Positions 13,519-20,881 of a stretch of 24,284 bases of DNA are shown one piece after another. The notes beneath the pieces are model-generated. The model saw only the letters and a program-made list of their open reading frames with translations. It was not told the origin of the DNA and made no database searches. The translations under genes and the position numbers were made by a program. Position 1 is the first letter of the stretch. Each line of letters starts with the position of its first letter. The DNA comes from a virus: positions 1 to 24,284 of IMG/VR virus record IMGVR_UViG_3300028785_000147; one strand, 5' to 3'.

Positions 13519-15045
13519 TTACTGGGCATCGGGGATCTCCACGGTCCATTCCTTCTCGGCGATCTTTTGCAGGAAGTTGCGACTCTCTTGCTGTAAGCGG
13601 ATACCCCTTTCGGCTTCGGAGTTGACCACCTGGTAATTCACCCCGGCCAGGTGCTGGCCACCCTTCTCGTAATCAGTGCGGCTATCTTTTCCGGAGGCAA
13701 AGCCGAGCTGTTCCTCAGCACGGCGGAAGTAGTCACGACCTTGCTGCTCACGGGTGCGCTCGGCCTCGCGCTTGGCATCCTCTGCGGCCTTGGCGGCACG
13801 CTGTTTGTCCTCTTCCGCCTTGCGCTGAGTCTCCTCTGCAGCCCGGGCGGCATGCTCTTTCTCCGAAGCTCGCGCTTTAGCCGAGGCCTCTGAGGCCTTG
13901 TCATTCTCCTCACGCGCCCGGTCTTGCAGTTTCAAGCGTTCCTTTGCATTTGCAACAAGTTTGTCCTCAAGATCTGCGCGCTTCTCAGTATCGTCCGAAC
14001 TCATGGCAAAGAGGGTCAGTTCCAGTTGCGCACGCTCCGCAGCGAGTTGATTCAGGCGGGTTTGGGTGTCGAGTTGTTTGGTCGCATGTTCCTGCTCTAT
14101 ATCACGTAGTCGATCCGCAAGGGGTGCGCGTTCTTTGGCTGCTTTCCCAATCCCATCGGCACCATTGTCGTTCGTATCAGCTGCACCACCGGAAGACTCA
14201 CTGCCGGCGCCAGCGGGAACCCAAATGTCGTGTATCTGATCTTTGGCATTATAGGATATCTGCACCATATCACTAACTGCCGTGCTGAATGATGCCTTCA
14301 TCCCCGACCAGTCGTGATGGCTTAGTGCTCCAAAAAACTGTCCAACACGCGAAGCAATGCTCACTAATCCCGCCATGATGCCCCCTTCGAACGCCCCAAC
14401 GCTCTGCATGATGTTGTTGATAAACCCAAAAATATACCCCATGCCTACTTCCACTGTATTTTGCATGGCTTTGAGTTGTTTGTCAGATTTGGCAAGCTGA
14501 TCCACTGTGGCATTGTCCAGCGTGGCCACCTGCCCCATCACCTCCTGCAGCTTCGCGCTCCCCGCCAGAATCATGGGCATGATCTCTTTCGCGCGGGGAC
14601 CCATAACCTCGAAGGCCTTGTTCACCCTCTCCTGGGGGTCGGTGATCTTCTCAAGTGCGGCGGCCACCATGACGAGCTGTTGATCAAGACCAACTTTTTT
14701 GAAGGCTTCAGCATCGATCCCCAGCTTCTCCAGCACATCCCCTCGGCCGCTGCGGATTTTAGCCATAGCGGTGCCTACCGCTTCGATTGTGGTATCAAAA
14801 TGTTCTGCGGCTCCCGATGCTCGCTGCACCGCCTCCGATGTGGTATCGAAGGTCTCTGACACTTTCTTGATCTCTGAGAACTTGGAGAGCATCTGTTCGA
14901 TCCCTATGCCTGCAAAAAGTCCCGCCAGCATGTCGTGAGTCTGTTCCTTAAAACTCTGCACTTGGCCTTCGGCTTGTTGCAGGCCCGTTCGTAGCAGGGT
15001 ATTATCCGTGCCTAGCTTAAAATTGATGGCGTTTTTTTCGCTCAT
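13519..15045 (-). CDS. Tail tape measure protein
   Basis: A 508-residue protein starting MSEKNAINFKLGTDNTLLR, chosen because its ATG follows the upstream stop by one base; an in-frame start at 15069 lies inside the previous gene. Layout is typical: an N-terminal helical region, a hydrophobic central part (about 205-245, GYIFGFINNIMQSVG and GGIMAGLVSIASRVGQFF) that may insert in the host membrane, then a long charged coiled coil (about 300-440, Ala/Glu/Lys/Arg-rich). Tape measure length sets tail length; at about 1.5 angstrom per residue this gives a tail near 75 nm. Its position after the chaperone-like gene agrees. Confidence 0.85.
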   Translation of the reverse strand: MSEKNAINFKLGTDNTLLRTGLQQAEGQVQSFKEQTHDMLAGLFAGIGIEQMLSKFSEIKKVSETFDTTSEAVQRASGAAEHFDTTIEAVGTAMAKIRSGRGDVLEKLGIDAEAFKKVGLDQQLVMVAAALEKITDPQERVNKAFEVMGPRAKEIMPMILAGSAKLQEVMGQVATLDNATVDQLAKSDKQLKAMQNTVEVGMGYIFGFINNIMQSVGAFEGGIMAGLVSIASRVGQFFGALSHHDWSGMKASFSTAVSDMVQISYNAKDQIHDIWVPAGAGSESSGGAADTNDNGADGIGKAAKERAPLADRLRDIEQEHATKQLDTQTRLNQLAAERAQLELTLFAMSSDDTEKRADLEDKLVANAKERLKLQDRAREENDKASEASAKARASEKEHAARAAEETQRKAEEDKQRAAKAAEDAKREAERTREQQGRDYFRRAEEQLGFASGKDSRTDYEKGGQHLAGVNYQVVNSEAERGIRLQQESRNFLQKIAEKEWTVEIPDAQ

Positions 15046-15046
15046 G

Positions 15047-15592
15047 TCAGGAGGTGTAGCCTGCCTCAATCAGCGCCCGCTCCTCCGCGGCACTCAGAAG
15101 CGGGATCTCATTGCCACCGGCTTCTGCGAGGGCGAGGCAAAGGTGCCGGCCGTAGCCGAACTGTGTCGCCCAGGCCTCATCATGACTCATGCCGGCCTGC
15201 CGCATGAGGACAGACACCATGTAGAGGCAGAGCGGGCTGCGGATTGGCCTTCCTTCCTCAGACTCCCAGACGCGAGGAGAGGCGACATAGTCCGCAAAAT
15301 AGACTTTGAGGGACGCCAGGACTTCGGAAAGCCCTACTTCGTGCAGCTGCTCTAGGAGGTAGGGATCCACAGAGAGCGGTAGCTCACAGGTCTGCGACGG
15401 AGAACTTGCAGGACGGCAGCAGATCTCAATCGCAAGAGCAAGATCGCTCGCGCCTCCTTTCTCACTCGCTCCCACCAAGGGGCTGCCGACAAAATCAAGC
15501 AGCCAGTAGTGCCAGATCGAGAGTGGCTGGAGTGTCCGCCCACAGATGCTGTGCGGGGCGTGGAGGACACATTCTGCCAGTTGTCGGCTCAC
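15047..15592 (-). CDS. Tail assembly chaperone-like protein
   Basis: A 181-residue protein with a GTG start at 15592 (MSRQLAECVLHAPH). The C-terminal segment SHDEAWATQFGYGRHLCLALAEAGG..IPLLSAAEERAL has the look of phage tail assembly chaperone domains, which bind the tape measure and deliver tube subunits. It lies exactly where lambda G/GT genes lie, between tail tube and tape measure. Unlike lambda no second, frameshifted frame is visible, so one product seems to be made. An ATG at 15602 opens a different, short frame and is rejected. Confidence 0.6.
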   Translation of the reverse strand: MSRQLAECVLHAPHSICGRTLQPLSIWHYWLLDFVGSPLVGASEKGGASDLALAIEICCRPASSPSQTCELPLSVDPYLLEQLHEVGLSEVLASLKVYFADYVASPRVWESEEGRPIRSPLCLYMVSVLMRQAGMSHDEAWATQFGYGRHLCLALAEAGGNEIPLLSAAEERALIEAGYTS

Positions 15593-15601
15593 GGCGGAAC
15601 A

Positions 15602-15979
15602 TTAGGAAACGACGGTCGGCGTGAAGCCGGTGTGGTAGGCGAGCTGCACGGCCTGGCGAAGTGGCTTGCCGCCGAAATTGGACTTGGTGGCATCCAGCAC
15701 CACAAAGGAACGAACGGTTGCACCAGCCTGTGGATCAGCGGTCTCGGTCAGCACGTCACCGATAAGGAGCGGGACCGAACCAACTTTCAAAACCAGGTCG
15801 CAAGTAGCATCAACGCCCGGCTTCCAGAAGGAATAGTTGAGCACATTACCATCACCACCGTCAGTGCGCTCGTGCATCGTGGTGTCTTTTTCTTTCCACG
15901 TGCCGTCGACGACGACAAAATTTGCAAAAGTGGGTGCGACTTCCCGGACAAGACCGGTACCAAGGACGTTGTTGCTCAT
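15602..15979 (-). CDS. Major tail tube protein candidate
   Basis: A 125-residue beta-rich protein starting MSNNVLGTGLVREVAPTFAN. Strands are evident (FANFVVVDGTW, CDLVLKVGSVPLLIGDVL, ATVRSFVVLDATK), as expected of a tail tube subunit that stacks in rings to form the conduit for DNA. The assignment rests on size, fold impression and position between the tail terminator-like gene and the chaperone-like gene. Element R1b ends 14 bp before its start codon, so any control by R1b would act directly on a very highly needed protein. Confidence 0.6.
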   Translation of the reverse strand: MSNNVLGTGLVREVAPTFANFVVVDGTWKEKDTTMHERTDGGDGNVLNYSFWKPGVDATCDLVLKVGSVPLLIGDVLTETADPQAGATVRSFVVLDATKSNFGGKPLRQAVQLAYHTGFTPTVVS

Positions 15980-15993
15980 GACAGAGCGCGGGT

Positions 15994-16087
15994 GTCAAAC
16001 AAGCGCGTGGGAACGCGCGCGTAAGAGCACGCCGCAGGCGTGGCCCGAAGGGCGGCACAGCTTGCCGGGAGGCAAGTGCCGTCAAAA
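15994..16087 (-). repeat. Structured repeat element R1, copy b
   Basis: Begins GTCAAACAAG and ends GTGCCGTCAAAA on the plus strand. Its first hairpin is GCGCGT-GGGA-ACGCGC (16003-16018), differing from the other copies at three consecutive base pairs, all compensated. The last hairpin is CTTGCC-GGGA-GGCAAG. It lies in the leader of the tail tube gene. Confidence 0.85.
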
Positions 16088-16140
16088 CATCAGCAGCCCC
16101 GAAGGGGTGAGCCGCGCGGGCGCGAGCGAATCAAACAAGC
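16088..16140 (-). repeat. Partial hairpin unit adjoining R1b
   Basis: Contains CCCCGAAGGGG and CGCGCGGGCGCG hairpins and finishes with TCAAACAAGC at 16131-16140, the same 10-mer that opens every R1 copy. It looks like a truncated or diverged second unit placed in tandem with R1b, filling the rest of the gap to the next gene's stop at 16147. Confidence 0.55.
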
Positions 16141-16146
16141 AGCAGA

Positions 16147-16584
16147 TCACGCCACCCAGGCGCGGTAATCAAGCATGAGGCCATGGATCGCGCGCTGAGT
16201 ATCGCGACCTTCTCTCTGGCCTTCGTATTCCAGCCCAGAGAGCACAAGAGGAGGCGCCTGGAAGGAAAGAATGGTGGCGAGGGTATCGATCTGATCGAGT
16301 CCCAACTTTTCACGGATTGTCTCCGCCAGCATCGAAATGGTCTGTACCGGATCAGGGTCACCATTCACCGAGCCGATCGCCGTGATGATCGTGATCTCGA
16401 TTTCGATCTCATCGACGCCTGCACCGATGGAGAGATCCCCGCCGGCTGAGGTAGCCGAAAAAATGACCCGCGGCAGCGCGCTCTGCTCCTCGTTGCTATG
16501 GCCGGGATGGATGGCCACCCCGGAGAGCATGGGGCGGAGATAGGCGACAAGGGAATTTTCAAGCTGAAGGGCGGGAAGGGACAT
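16147..16584 (-). CDS. Tail terminator-like protein (lambda U position)
   Basis: A 145-residue protein starting MSLPALQLENSLVAYLRPML. Features fit tail terminator and minor tail proteins: an N-terminal helix, then PRVIFSATSAGGDLSIGAG, a strand-rich central EIEIEITIITAIG, and a helix QTISMLAETIREKLGL. Such proteins cap the assembled tail and join it to the head. The identification is mainly by size and gene order between the completion-protein candidate and the tail tube candidate. Confidence 0.6.
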   Translation of the reverse strand: MSLPALQLENSLVAYLRPMLSGVAIHPGHSNEEQSALPRVIFSATSAGGDLSIGAGVDEIEIEITIITAIGSVNGDPDPVQTISMLAETIREKLGLDQIDTLATILSFQAPPLVLSGLEYEGQREGRDTQRAIHGLMLDYRAWVA

Positions 16585-16623
16585 GGCTGAAAGTAAAAAG
16601 TAGGAAGGTAAAAAGTGAGGAGG

Positions 16624-17406
16624 TTAGGTGACGGAGATGAGATTCGGATAGGCTCGCTCTACTTCCTTGGCGCTGTCGAAGACGCCTTTCTCCATGTTGG
16701 TGCGGAAGTATTTTTCACGACCTGCCAGCACTCCCTGGAGGATGCGGAAGCCGTCATGTTTGATGCTGGCCTGCGAGGAATTTGCAAAGGAGATGGTGAA
16801 GGAGTTCGGGCCAGAGGCGGCGGTTACGCGCGCGACATCATCCAGTAGTGCTCCACGCACCCGGGCGCCTGTCACCACACTACTGGCTCTAACCGGCACG
16901 CCCGACATCTGAGCCATCAACCACCAGCTCTGGCGAGGCAAGCCGCGGCGAGCCAGCCGTTCCTTGATCTTGGCGGCAAGGGTGCTCTTGCGTTCTTTCT
17001 CCAGGGCCTGATAGAGACTCCAGTCTTCCTCTGTCTCGTGGTGTTGACTGATTAAGTGGCAGACAGGACCACCCGCTATCGCTCTGGAGCCTTTTTTCCG
17101 AGGGCTTTTCCTCGTGGCTGCATCCTTGAGCAGCCAGACATTACCCTTACCGGCCGCAATGCTAATCCGCGGGATAACCGCTGTGGCCGTGGGGCCCCAA
17201 TGCGTCGCGTCTGCGAATTGGTGAAATTTCTTTTCAAGGCCGCTGCGAATTTTACCAGCAGTCAGGAGCGGCGTGCGATCCATGGTGGTCTGCAACACGC
17301 TCTTGCTCTCGGCAAGCGTCACTTCCTTCATCGGGCGCAGCGTGGACACGGAGATCGCCGCGATGACCTCCTGCATGCCACTGATGTCGATCTGCGCCGT
17401 GATCAT
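16624..17406 (-). CDS. Tail completion / HK97 gp10-like protein (lambda Z position)
   Basis: A 260-residue protein starting MITAQIDISGMQEVIAAISV. The N-terminal pattern, a helix followed by a conserved basic segment with DRTPLLTAGKIRSGL, recalls HK97 gp10 or lambda Z type neck proteins, where an R-T-P-x-x-x-G-x-L/I stretch is common. The middle contains a basic region (KSPRKKGSRAIAGGP) that seems an insertion. The start is 2 bp after the upstream stop. The role, neck or tail completion, is inferred from order and this weak motif. Confidence 0.6.
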   Translation of the reverse strand: MITAQIDISGMQEVIAAISVSTLRPMKEVTLAESKSVLQTTMDRTPLLTAGKIRSGLEKKFHQFADATHWGPTATAVIPRISIAAGKGNVWLLKDAATRKSPRKKGSRAIAGGPVCHLISQHHETEEDWSLYQALEKERKSTLAAKIKERLARRGLPRQSWWLMAQMSGVPVRASSVVTGARVRGALLDDVARVTAASGPNSFTISFANSSQASIKHDGFRILQGVLAGREKYFRTNMEKGVFDSAKEVERAYPNLISVT

Positions 17407-17408
17407 GA

Positions 17409-17726
17409 TCAGGCGAGGTTATGGAGCGCCAATACCCATTCAGCGATCGGATCGGTGACATCCTTGACCTCGGCGATCCGGTATTCTTTGCCATCGACGG
17501 TCACCATGGTCTCGGAGACTGGCACGATCGGCAGCGCGCTCTTGAGCAGACGGATCACGGTATCGCTATCTATGGTGAGGCCACCGGCTCGCAGCGCCCT
17601 AGCATCGCGCGTCGGGAGTTTGGTCGCCATGAATGCGTTGCCCTTGTAGGAGCAGGGATGCCCGTAGAGGCAGAGCTTCAGATCGGCACCACGCTGCGCC
17701 AGAGATCGGACGGAGAGAGGATTCAT
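17409..17726 (-). CDS. Head-tail connector-like protein
   Basis: A 105-residue protein starting MNPLSVRSLAQRGADLKLCL. A C-terminal beta region (SETMVTVDGKEYRIAEVKDV) matches the strand pattern of small head-tail joining proteins. It lies between a short protein gene and the Z-position gene, where lambda has FII. No diagnostic motif is visible, so the call is positional. Spacing to the next gene is 2 bp, so the two are coupled. Confidence 0.55.
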   Translation of the reverse strand: MNPLSVRSLAQRGADLKLCLYGHPCSYKGNAFMATKLPTRDARALRAGGLTIDSDTVIRLLKSALPIVPVSETMVTVDGKEYRIAEVKDVTDPIAEWVLALHNLA

Positions 17727-17744
17727 GGGAAAAAGAGGGAAGGT

Positions 17745-17966
17745 TTAGAGCTGAGTCGAAGGACGATGGACGAAGGACGAAGGCTTCAGAATGCTGGCTT
17801 TCGACTTTTGACCTTCGACTTTCGCTGCAGAGGTCGCAAAAGCGGCAAGCAGCTGCTCGTGCTCGGCGTAGAGTTCCTTGAGGTGCTTCTCGAAGACTGT
17901 AGGAGAGATCCGCGCGCCGGAGGCGAGTTGGGCGTAGAGAGATTGGACTTTTTCAAATGCTGTCAT
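17745..17966 (-). CDS. Small helical head-region protein with repeat-derived C-terminus
   Basis: A 73-residue protein starting MTAFEKVQSLYAQLASGARI, helical through about residue 48. The last 25 residues (KVEGQKSKASILKPSSF onward) are encoded by the interspersed repeat at 17754-17823, so the original protein was probably shorter or had a different end. No function is recognised; it follows the capsid gene as lambda FI does. The capsid-gene terminator lies between the two genes. Confidence 0.55.
   Translation of the reverse strand: MTAFEKVQSLYAQLASGARISPTVFEKHLKELYAEHEQLLAAFATSAAKVEGQKSKASILKPSSFVHRPSTQL
17754..17823. repeat. Interspersed repeat unit at the end of the small head-region gene
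   Basis: AGTCGAAGGACGATGGACGA then AGGACGAAGG, TGCTGGCTTTCGAC and CCTTCGACTTT. The unit matches 13418-13491. It supplies the C-terminal coding sequence of the 17745-17966 gene on the minus strand. Confidence 0.75.
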
Positions 17967-17986
17967 CGGAGTTGGTATGATGGGTT

Positions 17987-18031
17987 AAAAAAAGAAGCAC
18001 CGAGAGGCCATGTGGTGATCTCTCGGTGCTT
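17987..18031 (-). terminator. Strong intrinsic terminator after the major capsid gene
   Basis: A perfect 12-bp stem (AAGCACCGAGAG with CTCTCGGTGCTT) around a 13-nt loop, followed on the minus strand by C and seven T. It starts 38 bp past the capsid stop. It would cut off much capsid transcript unless read-through or antitermination occurs, since more late genes follow. Confidence 0.9.
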
Positions 18032-18069
18032 TCTGTCGTGCAGCGGGGAGCTGCGGGGATGGTGAAAAA

Positions 18070-19158
18070 TCAGGCGTTGCTGATGATGATACCGTTGTTC
18101 TCGTTGCCGACCGCATAGCCCTCCAGCCAGATGATGCGGTTGTTGAGCGAAAGGTCTGTGCCGATCCACTGGTTGACCATGACGCGGAATCCCGTCGCGG
18201 GGTCCTCGACATAGCCGATGACACCGGGGAATTGAGCTCCTGGGAGCAGCTCGGATGGATCCTTAGGAGCACGGGCTGCGTAGCAGGTGGAATCAGGCGT
18301 ACCGGCGAAACCGACGCGATGGGCACCACCATTCCCGAGGGTGGGCATCTTATCGATCTGGATGCCGTCCACGGCAGGAAGTTTGCCAGTCTTGATGGCG
18401 TCCCCGTTGGAGGGGTTGTTCAAGGCTGCCACGATCACGGGGTCAGCCAGCAGACCACCATAGACGGTGCCATTAAAGACTGCAAATCGGCCATCAGCGG
18501 GGATTGCATTGGCATCGGTCGTGCCATCCATCGCCGTCATGAGCGGCAGGGTGAGGTCTGCACGGGTATTGGTAGCCGTGACCAGGCTCTTGGCAAAGTT
18601 GCCAGCAACCCAGAGGGCGCTCACGCTGTCGACGATGTGGTTGGCGATCGCCGTCGCGATGGGCTGTGCCTCCTCCCTGATGACATCGCGGTTGGTGGCG
18701 TTGTACTGAGCCGCAGTCAGCGTGATAAAGACCTGCTTGAATCCGTTCAGCACGACAGGCACATCGGTGTCAGCGATGTCGGACGCCGCATCGCCGAAAT
18801 TACCCACCGAGGGAATGCTCAAGGTGCGGGTGATGACGCTTTGGTTCAGGAGCGCGTTCTCGACGCTACCGTCGATCTCGCGGAACCCTTTGCTGATCAT
18901 TTTCAGCAGAGGACGATGCGAGAAGGTGAGTTGAAGGGCTTCCTGAAGAATCAGGGAACCTGAGAGAGAGCCGAGTGCGTTAGCTCCAAGGTGGGGCGTG
19001 ATCCATGTGGTCGAAAACATCCCAGCACCAAACACGGTGAAGATGCCTGCAAAGGCAACACCGGCGGTCGCGCCGTTATGGATTCCGATAACAAACGAAG
19101 TGGCGATGACAGCTACTGCAAGCAGCAGGCTAGTGAAGGTGCGAAACTTAGTGATCAT
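18070..19158 (-). CDS. Major capsid protein with hydrophobic N-terminal extension
   Basis: A 362-residue protein expected to form the head shell. The body from about residue 52 (LGANALGSLSGSLILQEALQ) has the style of P22-coat-like HK97-fold capsids: long helix, SVGNFGDAASDIADTDV, strand FKQVFITLTAAQYNATNRDVIREE, backbone helix AQPIATAIANHIVDSVSALW, and later ADPVIVAALN. Residues 10-47 are strongly hydrophobic, like two membrane segments, which is odd for a shell protein. Met47 (ATG at 19020) could be the real start; both are kept as options. It lies downstream of the scaffold-like gene and has its own terminator. Confidence 0.75.
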   Translation of the reverse strand: MITKFRTFTSLLLAVAVIATSFVIGIHNGATAGVAFAGIFTVFGAGMFSTTWITPHLGANALGSLSGSLILQEALQLTFSHRPLLKMISKGFREIDGSVENALLNQSVITRTLSIPSVGNFGDAASDIADTDVPVVLNGFKQVFITLTAAQYNATNRDVIREEAQPIATAIANHIVDSVSALWVAGNFAKSLVTATNTRADLTLPLMTAMDGTTDANAIPADGRFAVFNGTVYGGLLADPVIVAALNNPSNGDAIKTGKLPAVDGIQIDKMPTLGNGGAHRVGFAGTPDSTCYAARAPKDPSELLPGAQFPGVIGYVEDPATGFRVMVNQWIGTDLSLNNRIIWLEGYAVGNENNGIIISNA

Positions 19159-19222
19159 TGTATCAGTGGGTAGCGAGGTGTGTGTGCGTTGGGTGAGGTG
19201 TTGTCAGCGTGCGGGTGTCAAA

Positions 19223-19783
19223 TCAGGCCGTGAGGAGCTGGTCCTTGTGCTTGGCGTAGAAGGCAGCACGGGCCGTGGGATCTTTGATCGCGTTCCAGTC
19301 AGCGCGGAGTTCCTCGGCGGTCTTGGCCTCAGCGGAAACCGCAGCAAGCTGCTTGGGTGGGACACCCTGGGAAGCTGCGATATCGATTGCTTGCTCCTCA
19401 GCCGACTTGGCAGAGGTCTCCAGTCCTGCAACAGCCGCTTCGAGGCTCGCCTTGCCGGCGCGGAGCTCCGTCAGCTCTGCGAGCTGCGTGGTGATGGTGC
19501 CCTGGGCGGTGCTCAGCTGCCCCCGGAGATCCGTGATGGTGGTCTCGTGGGCGGAAATTTTCTGCAGGAGGTCAGCGCGGGCAGCGATGAATTCACCAGC
19601 CTTGGCAAAGATGCCGGGCTTGGCCACAGCAGCTGCCGGTTGTGCGGGAGCGGCGGGAGCTTCTGGTGCAGCTGCAGCCGGGGCGGCAGGAGCAGCTGAT
19701 TGTGCGGGAGCGGCTGCGGAGCCGGCCGCGCCAAGGTTGTCAGCGGAGAGGAAGAGGAGGCAGTTTAGGAGTCGTTTGCTCAT
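19223..19783 (-). CDS. Scaffold-like coiled-coil protein upstream of the capsid gene
   Basis: A 186-residue protein starting MSKRLLNCLLFLSADNLGAA. A low-complexity Ala/Pro stretch (about 18-53) is followed by a coiled coil (about 60-125, LLQKISAHETTITDLRGQLS and beyond) and a short helical C-terminus ending YAKHKDQLLTA. Helical, transiently needed scaffolding proteins lie between protease and capsid genes in lambda-like phages, which this matches. There is no sequence-level proof. The start has a GGAAG ribosome site, and element R1c ends 14 bp before it. Confidence 0.6.
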   Translation of the reverse strand: MSKRLLNCLLFLSADNLGAAGSAAAPAQSAAPAAPAAAAPEAPAAPAQPAAAVAKPGIFAKAGEFIAARADLLQKISAHETTITDLRGQLSTAQGTITTQLAELTELRAGKASLEAAVAGLETSAKSAEEQAIDIAASQGVPPKQLAAVSAEAKTAEELRADWNAIKDPTARAAFYAKHKDQLLTA

Positions 19784-19797
19784 GACTTCCTTGCCGT

Positions 19798-19893
19798 GTC
19801 AAACAAGCCGCTGGGAAGCGGCGCGTAAGAGCACGCCGTAAGGCGTGGCCCGAAGGGCGGCACCGCTTGCCGGGAGGCAAGTGCCGTCAAAAA
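19798..19893 (-). repeat. Structured repeat element R1, copy c
   Basis: Begins GTCAAACAAGCCGC and ends GTGCCGTCAAAAA on the plus strand. It has a one-base insertion in hairpin 2 (GCCGTAAGGCG) relative to copies a and b, which shifts any reading frame but leaves the stem intact. It lies between the protease terminator and the scaffold-like gene. Confidence 0.85.
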
Positions 19894-19925
19894 CCACGGA
19901 ACGGAAAAACAATGCCCCTTAAAAC

Positions 19926-19961
19926 AAAAAAAACCCCGCTAGCCACGTGGCTAGCGGGGTT
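19926..19961 (-). terminator. Strong intrinsic terminator after the protease gene
   Basis: A perfect 30-bp palindrome at 19932-19961, centred on CTAGCCACGTGGCTAG, followed on the minus strand by eight T (19933-19926). It begins 11 bp past the protease stop. Its central 22 bp are identical to the palindrome at 3462-3483. Confidence 0.9.
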
Positions 19962-19972
19962 GCTGTTGAACA

Positions 19973-20842
19973 TTATTCTGCAAGCAATCCGGCAGCGACC
20001 GCAGCCGTGATGACGCTCTGCAGGTCAGGCGAGAGATCATCGACTAGGCCATTATCTTCAGCATCATCCCCGTCGAACCATTGCCCCTGCATGGTATCTG
20101 CCGAGACGAAAGGGCGCTGGGCGAGGACAAATCCCTTGAACTGCGCGCTGACTTTATCGGTTCGCGCTTGCAGGAAGGCATCTTCATCAGCGGTCCATTC
20201 CTTGCCATCCATCCCCAGGGCTTTGAATTTGCCATCGCGGAAGAGTTTCAGCTTCAGGCCCTCCTGCTCCCACGCCCGAGAGCTATCCACGCCGGCAATA
20301 TAGACGCCGATGCAGCCAACGGTCGCGCTCGGGGAAGCAAGGATCTCATCGCACGCGGAGGCAAGGTAGTAGCCAGCCGAGCAGCATTCCCCATCGGTGT
20401 AGGCAATGGTATTCACGCCAAGCGCGGCGATCCGGGCCGCCGCCTCGGCTACGCCAGAGGTCTGGCCGCCGGGTGTATTGAAATCGAAGATGACGGTATG
20501 GATGGAGGTATCGGCTTCGAGAGCATCGAGATCTGCATTTAACCAGTCGAGATCGTAGCCACCGCACATCATCTCCAGCCAGCCGAGGTGGCGACCGATG
20601 ATGCCATGCACCCTAATCAACATGACGCCCATGGCACTTTCGGGTGCCGGCCGTGCTCCCGTATCGTCCCCGTCACCATTGTCCTGATCCTCATCTTCAT
20701 CACCGAGCAAGTCGGCTCGGGTCATCTTGCCATTGCGCGCCTGCAGGTAGTCGTGGAGTTTGCGACCCAGGAGCATGTGTGCATCCGGACGAATGGCCCA
20801 GGGCTGGAAGTAGAAGGCTGTAAGCAGGTGGGCGAATTTCAT
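19973..20842 (-). CDS. S49-family capsid maturation protease (lambda C type)
   Basis: A 289-residue serine peptidase of the SppA/S49 fold. Expected landmarks are visible: FNTPGGQTSG (121-130), the nucleophile Ser155 in CCSAGYYLASACDEI, TVGCIGVYIAG (174-184) and the general base Lys207 in GKFKALG. In lambda-like phages this enzyme is packaged in the prohead and cleaves scaffold and portal or capsid termini before DNA packaging. An acidic linker (DEDEDQDNGDGDD, about 48-60) separates the N-terminal part. It is placed between portal and scaffold-like genes, as in lambda. Confidence 0.9.
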   Translation of the reverse strand: MKFAHLLTAFYFQPWAIRPDAHMLLGRKLHDYLQARNGKMTRADLLGDEDEDQDNGDGDDTGARPAPESAMGVMLIRVHGIIGRHLGWLEMMCGGYDLDWLNADLDALEADTSIHTVIFDFNTPGGQTSGVAEAAARIAALGVNTIAYTDGECCSAGYYLASACDEILASPSATVGCIGVYIAGVDSSRAWEQEGLKLKLFRDGKFKALGMDGKEWTADEDAFLQARTDKVSAQFKGFVLAQRPFVSADTMQGQWFDGDDAEDNGLVDDLSPDLQSVITAAVAAGLLAE

Positions 20843-20881
20843 GGCGCGGTGGGGTTAGATCAGGTGATTTTGGAAATCGGG

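Noticed and set aside
15047-15592. A lambda G/GT-like programmed frameshift
   Set aside because: No second overlapping frame follows the chaperone-like gene; the tape measure begins one base after its stop.
15861-16085. A leader peptide encoded by element R1 (MTALxSRQAVPP frame, also within 9786-9930)
   Set aside because: The frame is shared by copies a and b only, begins at TTG, and is broken in copies c and d by one-base insertions, while stems are kept. This favours structure over coding.
4931-17823. GAAGGACGAAGG-type repeats as a CRISPR array
   Set aside because: Units are short, directly abutting or scattered, without regular unique spacers or cas genes.
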